Shown here: positions 22,540 to 34,654 of the stretch, one piece after another
Numbering within the stretch: position 1 is the first letter of the stretch
Layout: the number at the start of each line of letters is the position of its first letter
Position numbers and translations under genes: made by a program
Source: Bolinopsis microptera
Lineage: Eukaryota > Ctenophora > Tentaculata > Lobata > Bolinopsidae
Direction of reading: 5' to 3'
DNA: 64,000 nucleotides
NCBI RefSeq assembly: GCF_026151205.1
Contig: NC_087082.1
Location: 17,763,401 to 17,827,400 of the forward strand
The notes under the pieces: generated by a model
Database searches by the model: none
What the model was told of the DNA's origin: nothing
What the model saw: the letters and a program-made list of their open reading frames with translations, nothing else

Positions 22540-23846
22540 TTGAGCCTCTGTTTTTGCTAGTCGACCACACAGGGACTATTCCGTGATTTACTTATTATAT
22601 ATCTGACATTGGACATGGAGGGATTCTATCAGGGTAACCCTATAATACAATGCTATTTGTTGTAATTGTTTTAAGAAAATAGGAGAATTGTTTAATAGTT
22701 GTAGATTTGTAATCTTAATATACTTACAAATATTACAGTATATTGAATATTGATGGCATGCTCCTTGACATAATATTAACTCTGCAATGAAATGTAACTG
22801 AAGTACCGTTACATAATAATGAGTACCCCCCGAGTCGCTCTCACTTGATCAGTCATCTGTCATTCTCATACAGCACCTGCTGTCATAATATAATCAGCTC
22901 CAACTAGAGTTCATTAAATTCCAACCAACTGACATGACTGGTAGATCACATATTTGTAGTTCCAGAAACTAAGGGGGATTAAGGAGACACTTAACCCCAC
23001 CCTTCTCCTGCCCAGGACCCGACCCTCTACCACTCCATATGGTATAAATGCACAGGTGCGTGTTCCATTAATCGACCTGATACTCCGAGCTCCACTACAA
23101 GCTACCACTGCTGAGCCTTCAATCTCCTATTGCTCCAATAGTTTGAGACTTTAGAGAGTTTGCACTTTTGTCGCTTTATTATTTGTTAAACTTTTTCAGA
23201 TCAGAGAGATTGACTTGTTTCAAATAATCATCTAGACTATCAGTATCAACATGAATTACCAGTAGGAATAACATGTTGCAATCTCACTCTCAGTTACAGA
23301 ACCGTTGCTGTGTAACAGTAATGCTACTCAGCTGACAGCACCAATATATCGGACATTAACCCAATTATATGCTCATTATTGCTCATCTTTAGTTGCTCTT
23401 TTCAGCGAACTTTATTGCAGCTTTATATAAACTAGATTGTTGCTCATATTCAGTTGCTTTCGTTAGTTGTCTTGGTTTCAGGTTCCGTAAACATAGTTTC
23501 GAGCGTTTTCATCATGCTCTTTTGTCAGATATATTATGATTATAAACAGGGACATGGTTCAGGTTCGTATTGCCATTAAATATTAAAACATACATAATAA
23601 CGATTCTTTCCTTTACAGTCGATGTAATAAAAATAAATGTGACGAACACGCGAGGTTAAGCGATATCTAATAGTAATGTCTATTTAACTCCTTATTTGAT
23701 TTTTAATTTATAAATTGAAAGTTATTATTACTAATACTACAATAACCTCGACGAAATACAATGTTATAACCGAGGATGTGCATCTATGCTTCCTTCACAG
23801 AATTACTTAAACTTAAATAATAACAATGGTCACGTGTTAACAATTA
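21899..23846. other. No gene seen; CT microsatellite at 22489-22536
   Basis: A CT dinucleotide tract of about 45 bp is present. No conserved coding segment was recognised, although a 5' exon of the OPA3-like gene downstream might be hidden here or further left. Confidence 0.45.
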
Positions 23847-23996
23847 GGGGTCGTTCACATATTATATTTTTTGACAATTTTTACCTTCCCCCCTCCGTAA
23901 TCAGTTTTAAACATAGCTATTGTGTAAAAAGATAACACTAGCGTAATCATTTGGAACCCCCCCCCTCGGCTGATTACGTAATATGTGAACGACCCC
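23847..23996. mobile_element. Palindromic MITE, GGGGTCGTTCACATATTA type, copy 1
   Basis: The ends GGGGTCGTTCACATATTA and TAATATGTGAACGACCCC are inverted repeats. The 150-bp interior contains CCTCCGTAATCAG and CTGATTACG. A second copy at 25476-25641 shares the same layout. The adjacent triplets TTA and TGA could be a decayed 3-bp duplication. Confidence 0.85.
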
Positions 23997-24043
23997 TGAT
24001 CACGTGTTGGTCACAATAAGAACACTCACCACTTTACCCTCAG

Positions 24044-25292
24044 TAGCAATATGTCTGGCGGACTAGGAGGGTGCGTTATAAACGAGTACGATGTCACGGC
24101 ACTGGGGGAGCTGTGTGGGGAGTTGCTCCTCATAGCGGGGGCGCTCATATTCTTCCAGTACGCTGACAAGGGTTAGTAGGGGTAGAGGTGCAGTTAGAGG
24201 TGCAGTTAGAGGTGCAGTTAGAGGTGCAGTTAGAGGTGCAGTTAGAGGTGCAGTTAGAGGTGCAGTTAGAGGTGCAGTTAGAGGTGCAGTTAGAGGTGCA
24301 GTTAGAGGTGCAGTTAGAGGTGCAGCTAGAGGTGCAGCTAGAGGTGCAGTTAGAGGTGCAGTTAGAGGTGCAGTTAGAGGTGCAGTTAGAGGTGCAGTTA
24401 GAGGTGCAGTTAGAGGTGCAGCTAGAGGTGCAGCTAGAGGTGCAGTTAGAGGTGCAGCTAGAGGTGCAGTTAGAGGTGCAGTTAGAGGTGCAGTTAGAGG
24501 TGCAGTTAGAGGTGCAGTTAGAGGTGCAGTTAGAGGTGCAGTTAGAGGTGCAGTTAGAGGTGCAGTTAGAGGTGCAGTTAGAGGTGCAGTTAGAGGTGCA
24601 GCTAGAGGTGCAGCTAGAGGTGCAGTTAGAGGTGCAGTTAGAGGTGCAGTTAGAGGTGCAGTTAGAGGTGCAGTTAGAGGTGCAGTTAGAGGTGCAGTTA
24701 GAGGTGCAGTTAGAGGTGCAGTTAGAGGTGCAGTTAGAGGTGCAGTTAGAGGTGCAGTTAGAGGTGCAGTTAGAGGTGCAGTTAGAGGTGCAGTTAGAGG
24801 TGCAGTTAGAGGTGCAGTTAGAGGTGCAGTTAGAGGTGCAGTTAGAGGTGCAGTTAGAGGTGCAGCTAGAGGTGCAGTTAGAGGTGCAGTTAGAGGTGCA
24901 GTTAGAGGTGCAGTTAGAGGTGCAGTTAGAGGTGCAGTTAGAGGTTAGAGGTGCAGTCGTGAGTCGGGGGACTGTGTTGTCATTTAGTTCACGTCCTAAA
25001 ATGTGTTTAAAGTTGCAGAAATAAGGCATTTACAAAGTATTATTGCTGAATTTTAAAGAAGTATTTATACTATTGTTTACAATTTAATGGCATTGTATTT
25101 CTATAGAAAATACAATACCATACAACATCTCACGAATTTGTTTCAGATGACTACAAGCCACACGTTAACGCCATGATGGGCGTGTACGAGAGTTTCAAAG
25201 GTTTGTTACCTGAGCGGGCAAGTAGAGTCCTCAACAACGAGGATGCCCCAATAGAAGCGGAGGCCATCGAAGATGAAGAACTGTTAAATTAG
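24044..25292 (+). CDS. OPA3-like mitochondrial membrane protein, last two exons
   Basis: Exon 24044-24171 (acceptor CCCTCAG, donor GTTAGT, phase 1) and exon 25147-25292 (acceptor TTTCAG) join in frame to stop TAG 25290. From the internal ATG at 24051 the product is 88 aa. The segment NEYDVTALGELCGELLLIAG plus ALIFFQYA matches the conserved OPA3 motif in which an acidic Glu-rich stretch (AxELGAELLGE) leads into a hydrophobic segment. The rest is polar and acidic (DEELLN end). The OPA3 N-terminal half (SKPxA, YHW region) was not found upstream, so either a 5' exon was missed or this is a short paralogue. OPA3 proteins are mitochondrial and linked to lipid handling and optic atrophy in humans. 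Homology rests on one motif. Confidence 0.5.
24183..24948 (+). repeat. 12-bp minisatellite at a splice donor, about 64 units
   Basis: Tandem GGTGCAGTTAGA (variant GGTGCAGCTAGA) begins 12 bases after the exon end at 24171, inside the intron of the OPA3-like gene. The long frames it creates (VQLE repeats on plus, NCTS repeats on minus) are artefacts of the array. Confidence 0.95.
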
Positions 25293-25475
25293 ATTCAGCA
25301 CTTTATTTACAGGACGATAAACCATTACTACATGTACATGTAGTTGTACTTATTAAACTTATGATACAGTATTACTAGGCAGTGAATACAATGCAGCGGC
25401 CGCAGGAGCAACGGCTTTAAGTTAAAGAGGTTTTGGAGCTTATTTTTTGCCCAAATTAAAACTTTTATGCAATAT

Positions 25476-25641
25476 GGGGTCGTCCACATATTACGTAATC
25501 ATTTTTTTGAACATTTTTACCCCCCCCCCCCCCCTCCGTAATCAGTTTTACACATAGCATTTGTGTCAAAATTACACTAGCGTAATCAGTCGGAAACCCC
25601 GCCCCCCCCCTCAGCTGATTACGTAATATGTTAACGACCCC
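25476..25641. mobile_element. Palindromic MITE, GGGGTCGTTCACATATTA type, copy 2
   Basis: It starts GGGGTCGTCCACATATTACG and ends CGTAATATGTTAACGACCCC. The triplet TAT is present on both sides (25473-25475 and 25642-25644), consistent with a 3-bp target duplication as in Harbinger-type elements. C-runs inside may vary in length. Confidence 0.85.
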
Positions 25642-25644
25642 TAT

Positions 25645-26912
25645 CTGCTCTGAATGTTCTCAAATTCCCACTCGTAACAGCTATTTATTTATACATCACT
25701 TTTGTGATTAATTTAAAATTTGAACGAATTGTACATTAATTACCAATATTTATATAGTCGTGAGTCAGGAACAATACGTGGGGCTTATTACTGGCGGCAA
25801 CGTGCAAATATGAAAGGTACAAGATGTATGTTGGCAGTTGAAACTGAATTCATATCGGCCAATTGAAGGGTGCTTCATTTCGCTGTCTCAGGGCGCTATT
25901 TCTAATATCACAATCAGCGGTACAATTTGAGCAGTAAAACACGGCACATACTATAGGATAAAATATTGTTGAAATAGAATATATTAAGTAATTTATTATA
26001 GCAAATTCAAAAATAAATAATTAGCAATTACATGACTAACTAATTTAAAACCGCGAAATTACCTTTCGTTTTCACAGAAGATATTTATTCCAACGAAAGT
26101 ATTCGCTAAATTCAGGCCTCTTTAGACGATAGATTAATGTCGCATATTTATTCAATTTTCAGCGATCCAGAAATAAATTTAGACATACGATTTTAGATAA
26201 TCTAGCTCACCAGAGAGAGGGATTAGTTTCAAGGACAATGTATTGTTTACAAATATGAATATTGAATATGTTTGTTCACAAACTTTGTTTTTTTATTTCC
26301 AATCTAGCAATTACACATCATATTTAACCTCTGGCTACCGTGGATAGATTTTTCAATTCGTCAAAAATGACACACCCTGCACCCACAAGGAAAGGTGGTA
26401 TTACAGATAAGGAGATACTCCAACAATTCAAAATTGACATTTAAAAGACAAAAGCTTTAAAAATTTAAAAACTTTAAAAATGTGTAATAAAAGTAATATT
26501 TAAATTGGTATAAAACTATCATAAATATTAAAATTTAAAAATGCAAGGAGTTTTTATTAGGAAACAATTCTGTAAAATAAAATGAAAATATAACATGCAT
26601 ATATATTAATTGAAATTGCGAAGTATACAAATTTTAATGAAAACATTATAATGCCAGCGTAATGAGCATATCTGATTTAAAAACGATTGATTTAATTTAA
26701 AAGACATTTAAAAACAATCAACAACATGTTCGCCTTTCAACTCCGCCGTGCCCTCTCACAACAACAGAAGAGCAGGGTCTAATATTGAGAACCTTATCAA
26801 ATGTAGCTCTCATCGTCCAGGAGTGAGGTTATCATGTGTACGAAGCCATTTTAAAGGGTTGAAAAACCATATGCTATCCCATCACAGACAAAACACAACC
26901 AAGGATGATATT
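25645..26912. other. No gene seen
   Basis: Very AT-rich spacer between the OPA3-like gene and ERH. No coding, RNA or repeat feature was recognised. Confidence 0.5.
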
Positions 26913-27418
26913 TCAGAAGTAGTAGTTCTTGCCGTTTTTGTTGGTGGCTGTGTATGCCAAATAACCGTAGATCTTTGACTTTACAAACCGTCTCCCGTGA
27001 GGCTCGTAGTGTCCCAGTTCCTTGTTGAAAATAAGGACTAGAATATCTGATATGTCCTGAATAAAGTCCATAAGTTGTGATATGTTGTAGGATATGCTTT
27101 CCTCCTGAAATAGGGTTTAATTAGTTCAGACATTCCATAAAAATTTACTGTTTAAGGCCGCAGTCTCTTCTTAGGTGGCTCAAAAAAAAAACTCTAGCTA
27201 GAACGAAAAGAACAGAAAATTATCAATAAAACAGCTTGTGTTTCCTCAAATAAATTCACCGCAGAATATCATACATTTTTAAAGACATTCTTGAGATGCT
27301 CCTCGTGAAGTTTGATAACAGTCTGCAGACACTCAGTCAGACTGTTAAACTGAGTGTATGTTCTGGAGGCAGGTCGGTGGAGAGGCTGGATCAGCAGAAT
27401 ACAGCTCCCGTCCGTCAT
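26913..27418 (-). CDS. ERH: Enhancer of rudimentary homologue (ERH), divergent
   Basis: Two minus-strand exons, 27418-27275 and 27104-26913, join in phase 0 across a GT-AG intron (donor GTATGA, acceptor TTTCAG) to give 111 aa ending NGKNYYF. The protein begins MTDGSCILLIQPLHRPASRT and contains FNSLTECLQTVIKLHEEHLK and SYNISQLMDFIQDISDIL, then HYEPHGRRFVKSKIYGYL. These align along the whole length of ERH (MSHTILLVQP start, SITYDISQLFDFIDDLADL core), with two central helices and flanking strands. ERH is a small homodimeric nuclear adaptor that supports primary-microRNA processing and mRNA splicing or decay. Human ERH has 104 aa and is usually strongly conserved, so this copy is unusually diverged, mainly in the C-terminal tail. 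The ATG follows two AG acceptor-like sites closely, so an upstream or spliced-leader exon is possible. Confidence 0.9.
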
Positions 27419-27766
27419 CCTGGGTGCTGCTAATGTGTCAGAGAAAAAAACGAAGTCGTCTCACCATGTGTTTGATTTAAACTGGGAACTCAATGCGAAA
27501 GGGTAGAACAAATTTATCACATCGGGATTTGAGACGAAAGTAAGACACAAAATTCAATGAATCGGAATCAATTTAGATATAATTTTTATTTAACAATTTA
27601 AATTAAATAAATGTATTATTATGATTATGCAGATGCAATTTGCTTTTCTATTATTGCGAAAATATTCTGTCCACGGTCAATTGGCGCATGTTCAGATAAA
27701 ATAAAAGTCGGCTGGTAGTCTTCGTCAATCTTCATCAGCTCTCCTTTCCTGATTCTTTGTCTTATT

Positions 27767-30700
27767 CTATACTCCAAGAACGTCATATTCATCGGGAGCA
27801 TCCAGGTCGTTGTAGCTAATAACCTTTCGTCCTTTGGGCGCCGGCCTGAAAGGGAATATTTGTTCAAATTAACGTTCAAAACTGCAAAATTGAAGCTCTG
27901 ATAGTCGGACAAAGACAATAGTAGCACAAAATAGATCCAAGACATGCAATAATGATGCTTTCAAATTTTACATCGTCCAATAAAAGTAGGAATTCTGAAA
28001 AATTAGCAAGTCCGCATACTTATTATCATCAACTGAAGTTGTGCGCCGCGCGCGCGGCTCAAGATCACGTACGAACTTATTTGAAACGTGTTTTGTATAA
28101 GAGTATTTTCTGGGCGCCTCGCGTATATATCCAGTAGAATCTTTATTCAATAGAATCTTTATTTCGCGGGCAAAAGCTGTCCATTTAGCGGAACAAATAT
28201 AAAAAAAGGTCATGCCTAGGAATCCAATAATTGTCAAGCGTTTAGATAATTAAGTCACGGTTTAACATAGTTCATTTCAGGAACTGGTCAGATAATTATC
28301 CAGCTTAGATCAACAATCCTATAGGCTATATGGTACTGCAGGTATGTTAAGCTAGTGGCAACTGGCAAGTTCTAAGGTATTGATTTGAATATTATTAAGA
28401 TCTCACTCGCTCATTTACATTGGTTGCGAAAAGTCCGGAATGGCCCTTCTCTCCTTTATATCAACTTACGCCTGAGGGAAAGGAGCAGGGAATCCGTAGG
28501 GAGGAGGGAATCCAGGGTAGCTAGGTCGAGGAGGCGCAGTGTAGTTAGCGTTTGGAGTGGAGCTGTTGTAAGATGGTCCATTATTGGACTGTTGAGCAGG
28601 TGGAAACAGGGGCTCCATCGGTCGCTTTGGCTCTTGGACGTAGTTGTTCCAAAAGATAGCCTACAGGGAAATTGGACCATTCGTCAAAGCGGTTTGTAAT
28701 GTTGTGATCAAATACAGTTAAGTGTCAATAACCATTACTTCCACAGAAAGCATCACAGCCCATCGGAATGCCAGAAATTAAAAGTAATGTGTAATAAGTA
28801 TTCGCACTAAAAGTAAAACAAAACTCACATCTTTCTTCACGTTGTCCACCTTCTCCGCGTGTTTGTTGAAGATGTGTTTCCGGACGAACTCTGGACCTTT
28901 AAACTTCTTGCCAGAAAGTGGACAGTGGAACTTTCCGGGTCCCTGTTCTTCTGTGTTCATCTTCACAAACTCTTCAACTGTCTGAGGAAAAAGAGGTTAT
29001 AATCTGTTGTGAACTGGGAATATCTCATTATTATTATTTGTATTACTGTTTCCTTTGTTTCGATAGTATGTGAATGTAAACACTACTGTAATCCCGGGAG
29101 AAGGTATGTGAAGCATTAAAACAGAGCAGTGTGGTATTCACCTCCTCTTCAGTCTTGAGTCCGATCAAGACAGCTTCATCATGTTGTATAGTAACTCCTC
29201 TCATGTCGTCAATTACACCCTGCATCTTGCTCCCTAGTTGCTTGTTCCAATCATGTACTGTAAAGTTTCAACAAATTACTATCTCATTTGCTGAACAGCA
29301 TTTGTGAAAATTGGATTTATACGTATTTTCGTTAAAAATTCATATTTGCACCTGTTAATCTCAAACTGAAGTTCATAATTGCCCAGCAATTTCACTGCCC
29401 CTTTAGGCCACAAACATTACAGCAAAGGAAAGAATTTACTTATCAGTTCCAATAATAAATATAACATCCCCTCTCCCCCAATAAATGTGTACATTTGACT
29501 GCCACATACCACACATACCACACATACCATCTTGAAGAGAGTTTTTAGAGCTGGTGGTCTCCAGAGGACCCCTGATGTGGAACACTCCGATCTTGTTGGG
29601 CATCTCGTCCTCGTTAGGGAACTCAGTACCGTTGTAGTAGTCAACCATGTGCACAACTCTCAGATACACTACAAGCTTGTCCAACACCTGCATCAATTAT
29701 ACAATTATGGAACCAACAATTAGCAGAAATTAGGGACAACATTTTGATATTCATACCGAAAAGCTACAGTATGGAAAATAAAAAGTTGTAGTCTTTGGAT
29801 GAGAAATCTTGTTAGCGATATAAACATTGCGTCACAGATCACAGTACCTTAAGTTTCTTATCGTTGATAATGTGAATCTCGTCCTCGTCAGTTTCGCCCT
29901 GGTCCAGTTCGTGATCCAAGGTGGGTGTCTTGAGACAGTCCTCTGTGAACCTTCTCAACTCTTCTATCATGGGGTTCTCATATATCTCGTTTAATCGCTG
30001 TTTAGGCCGGTCTGTAGGATAGTATTACTTAAAACTATGTAGTTAATTATTGAACTTCTTATTTATAGCAGATCTGAAGTAAGTTATTGAAACTTCAGGT
30101 GGGTCCCTTAGTTAAACTACTTTTCAATATAATGTTATGGTAAGCGTCTGAATCGCCTTTAATTACAAATGGCAACGTTTGGAGAGGAAACCTAAAATGT
30201 GGCGAGTGGTAAGAAATGTAAGAATTGTAATTTGTAACGCCTCCCTACCTTCACTGTCATCTTCTCCCTCCTCCTCGTCCTCATCTTTGAGTTTTGTTAC
30301 CCACAACCCAGCAGCTTTATCTAGTTCTGTTATCAGGATATCCAGCCATTTCACGTCCTGCTGTATGGCGTATAGTGACCTGCGTAGTTTAAATTAATTA
30401 GTTATTTTATATCTGATCTACGTCGCGTAGGTAGTTACAAACTGTTAATAATTTTACCTAGGCATCTGATAAAGGAATCAGAAATTTACTTGGGCTTTCT
30501 TGATGTAATGTAGAAATTGTCAAGGATCATCGCTAAAAATGAGAAATAGAGAAACAACTGAAATGTGAACACAATGATTTCAATAAGTGTTAAAGAATGT
30601 AAAGAATGTAAAGAATGTGCACCTAGTGAAGGAAGGGACGAATCTGACTCGTTTACTAAGCTCCCTGTTGATCACCACGTTCAGCTCATGATCGTACTTC

Positions 30701-33382
30701 TCCACTTTACTACTCATCAGCACACTGCACGCCTCCTTGATGTCGGTGTTGTGCGCGAATGTTACCCACGCGCGCCGGTAGTACCTGGTTAATGGGTGTG
30801 AGTTAGTGTGACTATCATTACAATAATTGTGCAGCACAACAGAGCTTAGAAAACGTAGAACTGTAATTATTGTAAATTAGACTTAATATACTGAGAAAAT
30901 TACTGGTTAGTGGGTTCTGAGCGGTAGTTCATGTCGATGCCGCGTATTACTGCGCTGTATTGATTTAACAATGACCATTTGTGGTGATCGTTTAACAAGA
31001 AAAGGAAACGTTACCAATCTCTAAAATAGTCAGGGATTACAATATGAACCTCATGACTCATGAATTAGCGAGCTGATGAAAAGATACGCTGGGGTCTGAG
31101 TTTACAGTTAGCTTTGACTTTTGGGGTAGTTATTAATGCAGCAGGAGGGCTAAAATTAGCTGACTTTTAGAATATTTTGTAATGATGAAAGCTCACAAAA
31201 ATCAAACAGAAATATCTAGGATGGTATCACGATAAGAATATTAATCTAATTTCTTAATATAATTTTTAATTTAATTTATTAGTTATCTATTTATATAACA
31301 GTTCACCACTTACATGGTAAAGTAGTCCTTGACGACTGAGGGCAGGTTTTTAAACAAATATAAACAACGGTAAGTGAACAACGTTTTGCAACGAAACCGA
31401 ACAACTCAAATGCAAGCAACGACATAAAAAGTCTTGACTTAGATCTCACTTTTCCTTCGCTGGATTTCACTATGAAATTGGGTTAGAGAATATTGAGAAC
31501 CATTTCCATCCTCAGCAATTTCGAAAGAACATAAAATTGCAATGGATTTCAAAACTCAGACAAAGAGATAAAACATACTTGCGGTCGGGAAGTGGCTCAG
31601 CCATGGCCAGCCTGAGAAAGCCAGGCAGGTTCAGAGATTTCACAACATGGAGAAGGTCCTCCCGTGTGATCAGCGGAGTTAGGGATCTCACGAACAAGGA
31701 CTGTGGCTTGTGGAGCGGTTGTGGCAGTTTGTTCTCCAGTTCATCGGATCCAGGTGATTCTGTGAAGATTGTATTGGTGAACATTGTTTAGAATTATTCG
31801 CTGATGTCAAATAGAAATTTATGAAGATCATGACTCATTTAGATTCAAATAATGTTGAACGATATTTTGTCTGAGAAGTTACTAGTTCGTTACCTGGATC
31901 ATCTTTGATGTTGCCTTCCTCAGAATCAGAATCATCACCCTCTTTAGCCGAGGGAGCCTTCTCCTTCTTCAACTTAGCCACGGGAATAGCAACGAGTGGT
32001 TTATCAGAGTTCCTATCTCTTCCGTCTAGGATTGTAAGATCGTGCACGGTGCCTCCCTCCATCAGGATCACTGCTGCATCCAGAGCCTTCATCAGCTTGT
32101 CCTGGTCCTCATGACACACACCCAAATCATCCAAATACCCTAGCTCCTGGATACGTTTGTAGATTTCTAACCGCTTTATTTTGCACTGCTTTAGTTCCTT
32201 CTTTTTCCGGATAAGGTAGTCTGGGTGGAACTTCTCTCTAAACCTAAAGTTGAGAAATTATTCTATAATTATATGATTATAATCACAATGGAATTAGTCT
32301 AACTGGTTACAGATACGTGGGGTCAGCCCAAATATCGACTATTAATATCGACGAATATTATATTTCGATTAGTCGCCTCAAGGCGTCCATGGTCATGGGC
32401 CCGATCCACTTAATTAAATAATTAAACTAGAGCTATAAAAGAGCTTTTATTAACCCTAAATTACGTTTAACATACCATTCCTCGTTTTGGTGAGCCTTGT
32501 AAAACTTTGTTATGCTGTTTTTCTTGTATTTGGTTTTGTATCTCCGGTAACTGTCAACCGCTTCGTGCTCATTGCAGTCGTCCTTGAGTGACATAACAAA
32601 CTGTTTGAATCGTTTCATAAAGTTGTCTTCGTTACTGAAATGAGATGAATGATCATGATAGGGATTATCAAGTAATTATGGCACGAAACCACCATTTACC
32701 ATAAATATGGAATAATTAATTATTAGGATTCCGGCTTATGTTGAATAGTTAGCAAAATAAATTATAGATTCATATCAAAATATGAGTAGGTGTATACTTC
32801 TCAAATAATTTGCATACGGAAAGCTTTACATTGACGACCATGACTAACCTGTGTTTGTCGTTGTTGTGATTATTCTGGTGGCCTCCCATATCAGGCATTG
32901 GCCACGGGGCAGCAGCTTGAGGCATCCCGTAGGGAGGGAAGGCAGGTGGGTAGAAGGGATGCATTCCACCTGGTGGTGGACCACCGGGTGATCCACTGGT
33001 GGAGAGAGTAGCTTTTAGTTTTAGAAACTAGGAGGTAGTAGCTCAGGTGTCCAACAAAGGTGATATCGTTCTCAAGTACTATATTTGAAAATCCCAAAAA
33101 TACACAAACTAAACGTTAGAGTTTATCAGAACGGGATAAAGCACAAAATGAAACTTACTCTCGTTTAGATCGCTTGTAAGCAGGAGATCTATCTCTATTA
33201 TATCTGTCGTTATAGTCCCTTCCTCCTCCGCCACCAGGCCGGCGGTCGTACTCTCTCCTCCTGTGATCCACGTGCTCCTCCCGTCGCGGTCTCTCGTGGT
33301 CATCCCTCTCCTCTCGCTCCCTCTTGAACTTGTCTCTGCTCCTGCTGTGCCTGTCGAACTCGTCATCACCGCTATCTCCCAT
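27767..33382 (-). CDS. SRRT: Serrate RNA effector molecule (SRRT/ARS2), 13 exons
   Basis: Minus-strand exons: 33382-33159, 32995-32849, 32634-32476, 32243-31894, 31759-31579, 30784-30623, 30379-30249, 30011-29848, 29687-29528, 29257-29142, 28981-28829, 28660-28470 and 27845-27767. All phases agree; 2217 nt give 738 aa (human about 876). Order: an Arg/Asp-rich N-terminus ([19 protein letters not shown]); the SERRATE/ARS2 N-terminal domain ([20 protein letters not shown]); an acidic linker; an RRM-like domain ([32 protein letters not shown]); the helical core with the [20 protein letters not shown] motif; the zinc-finger mid-domain ([19 protein letters not shown]); and a Pro/Tyr-rich region ending in the cap-binding-complex tail [14 protein letters not shown]2 links the nuclear cap-binding complex to microRNA biogenesis, 3' processing and RNA decay. 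ERH follows 348 bp downstream on the same strand. Confidence 0.97.
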
Positions 33383-34654
33383 TGCTTGCTATGTAAGTGG
33401 TTAGTGTGACATTAACTAAGTGGTAAGTGTGACATAAACTATGACAGATTCATTGCCAGATGGCTAAATGTTGATAATAGTGATGATTATTTACATGTTT
33501 CAACTGTGAGTATAATTGAATATTATAGTAAAAAAATGAAACAACAGAAATTTGTATAGTAAGATTCAAAATCTAATAAATTATGAGCTGAAAACGAATT
33601 GTACACCATTCTCCCATACAAACAAACGATAAAGCAAACTCTCAAAAGAAAATAACAACAATCTTATGTAAGATAATATGTATGCCAAGTTCACAAGATA
33701 CAAATAAATATGATAACAACATTCACAGTTCACACAGTGCAATTTTAAACAAAGATTGATAAGCCACTTAACAGGACATTGATTCAGAAATTTCTCGAAT
33801 ATTTTATGCAGTATGTGGAAACAGCCCCGTTAGCTAAATTAATTATTCATAATATTCATATTACATCTATACTATAATTTAAACTTGACGAAATTTCCCC
33901 GGCAACGGGGACATAGAAGAAAAAACACCGAAAATCGACCTCAAAATGACCCTCTGGTGAAATCAAACCCAGCTCGCAAATGGAGTTGAAACCTCGCCAT
34001 TTTAGCAGGGTTGTAGAAAAAGGATAGGAATAGGCTATAGCATTCTTAGAATTTTGATTTAGGCTTTAGATTTTTTATAATTAACGTCGGAAGTGAGGTA
34101 AAATAACTGTTAGAATAATGTCGTTATTTTAGCAAAGGTTTACTGCGCTGTTGCGTAGCAACGTTAAAATGCACGTGCGCGAGCAAAAACATCTTAACTA
34201 CGCGCGTTGTTATGCTGTATGCTACGTCATAATTTCAAAACTAGCTCACATTTACGCTCACGCTATGACTTATATTCATAACTTTGGTTGTGATTGGTAT
34301 TTTTTGATGCGGTAAAAAGTATCGTTTTGGGAATCCGAATACTAACAACGCTGTCGCCATTGTTAGATAAATTCCATTATGTCTACAGTATAACAGAGCT
34401 ATATGATGAAGAGAAATTAAAACATAACTGATTTTTAAAATTTCCTCGAACAAAGCTTTCGACTAGCGGGTTTCTAGTATTATATATAGCAGTATTTATA
34501 TTTTTATGCAAAGCTTTAGATATTATGTGGAACAGAAAAATCAAATTGGCCACTTCTGAAACAATTGTTTTTGAAAGCATTTATCTTACTTGATTATTTA
34601 TTTCTAGGGGAGCAGGTTTAAGAAATTCTTCTGATCAATAAAATTGTACAAACT
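33383..34654. other. Spacer between SRRT 5' end and PGAM5 3' end
   Basis: AT-rich DNA with no coding segment recognised. It should contain the SRRT promoter; an X-box-like site is at 34150-34162. Confidence 0.5.
34150..34162. promoter_or_regulatory. Candidate RFX X-box
   Basis: GTTGCGTAGCAAC is a near-perfect inverted repeat matching the RFX-family X-box consensus (GTNRCC/N, short spacer, RGYAAC). It lies 768 bp upstream of the SRRT start codon and downstream of PGAM5. A single match of this length can occur by chance. Confidence 0.35.

Noticed and set aside
24145-25029. Long NCTS and VQLE repeat proteins on the two strands
   Set aside because: By-products of the 12-bp array inside an intron of the OPA3-like gene.
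27625-27945. 106-aa minus-strand frame ([15 protein letters not shown] and onwards)
   Set aside because: It looked coding at first, but the true reading in another frame is the last SRRT exon ending [11 protein letters not shown]; the 106-aa frame is its shadow.
30490-30535. Possible extra SRRT exon ([14 protein letters not shown], minus strand)
   Set aside because: It has splice-like borders, but its phase does not fit; direct splicing of 30623 to 30379 keeps frame and matches the family.
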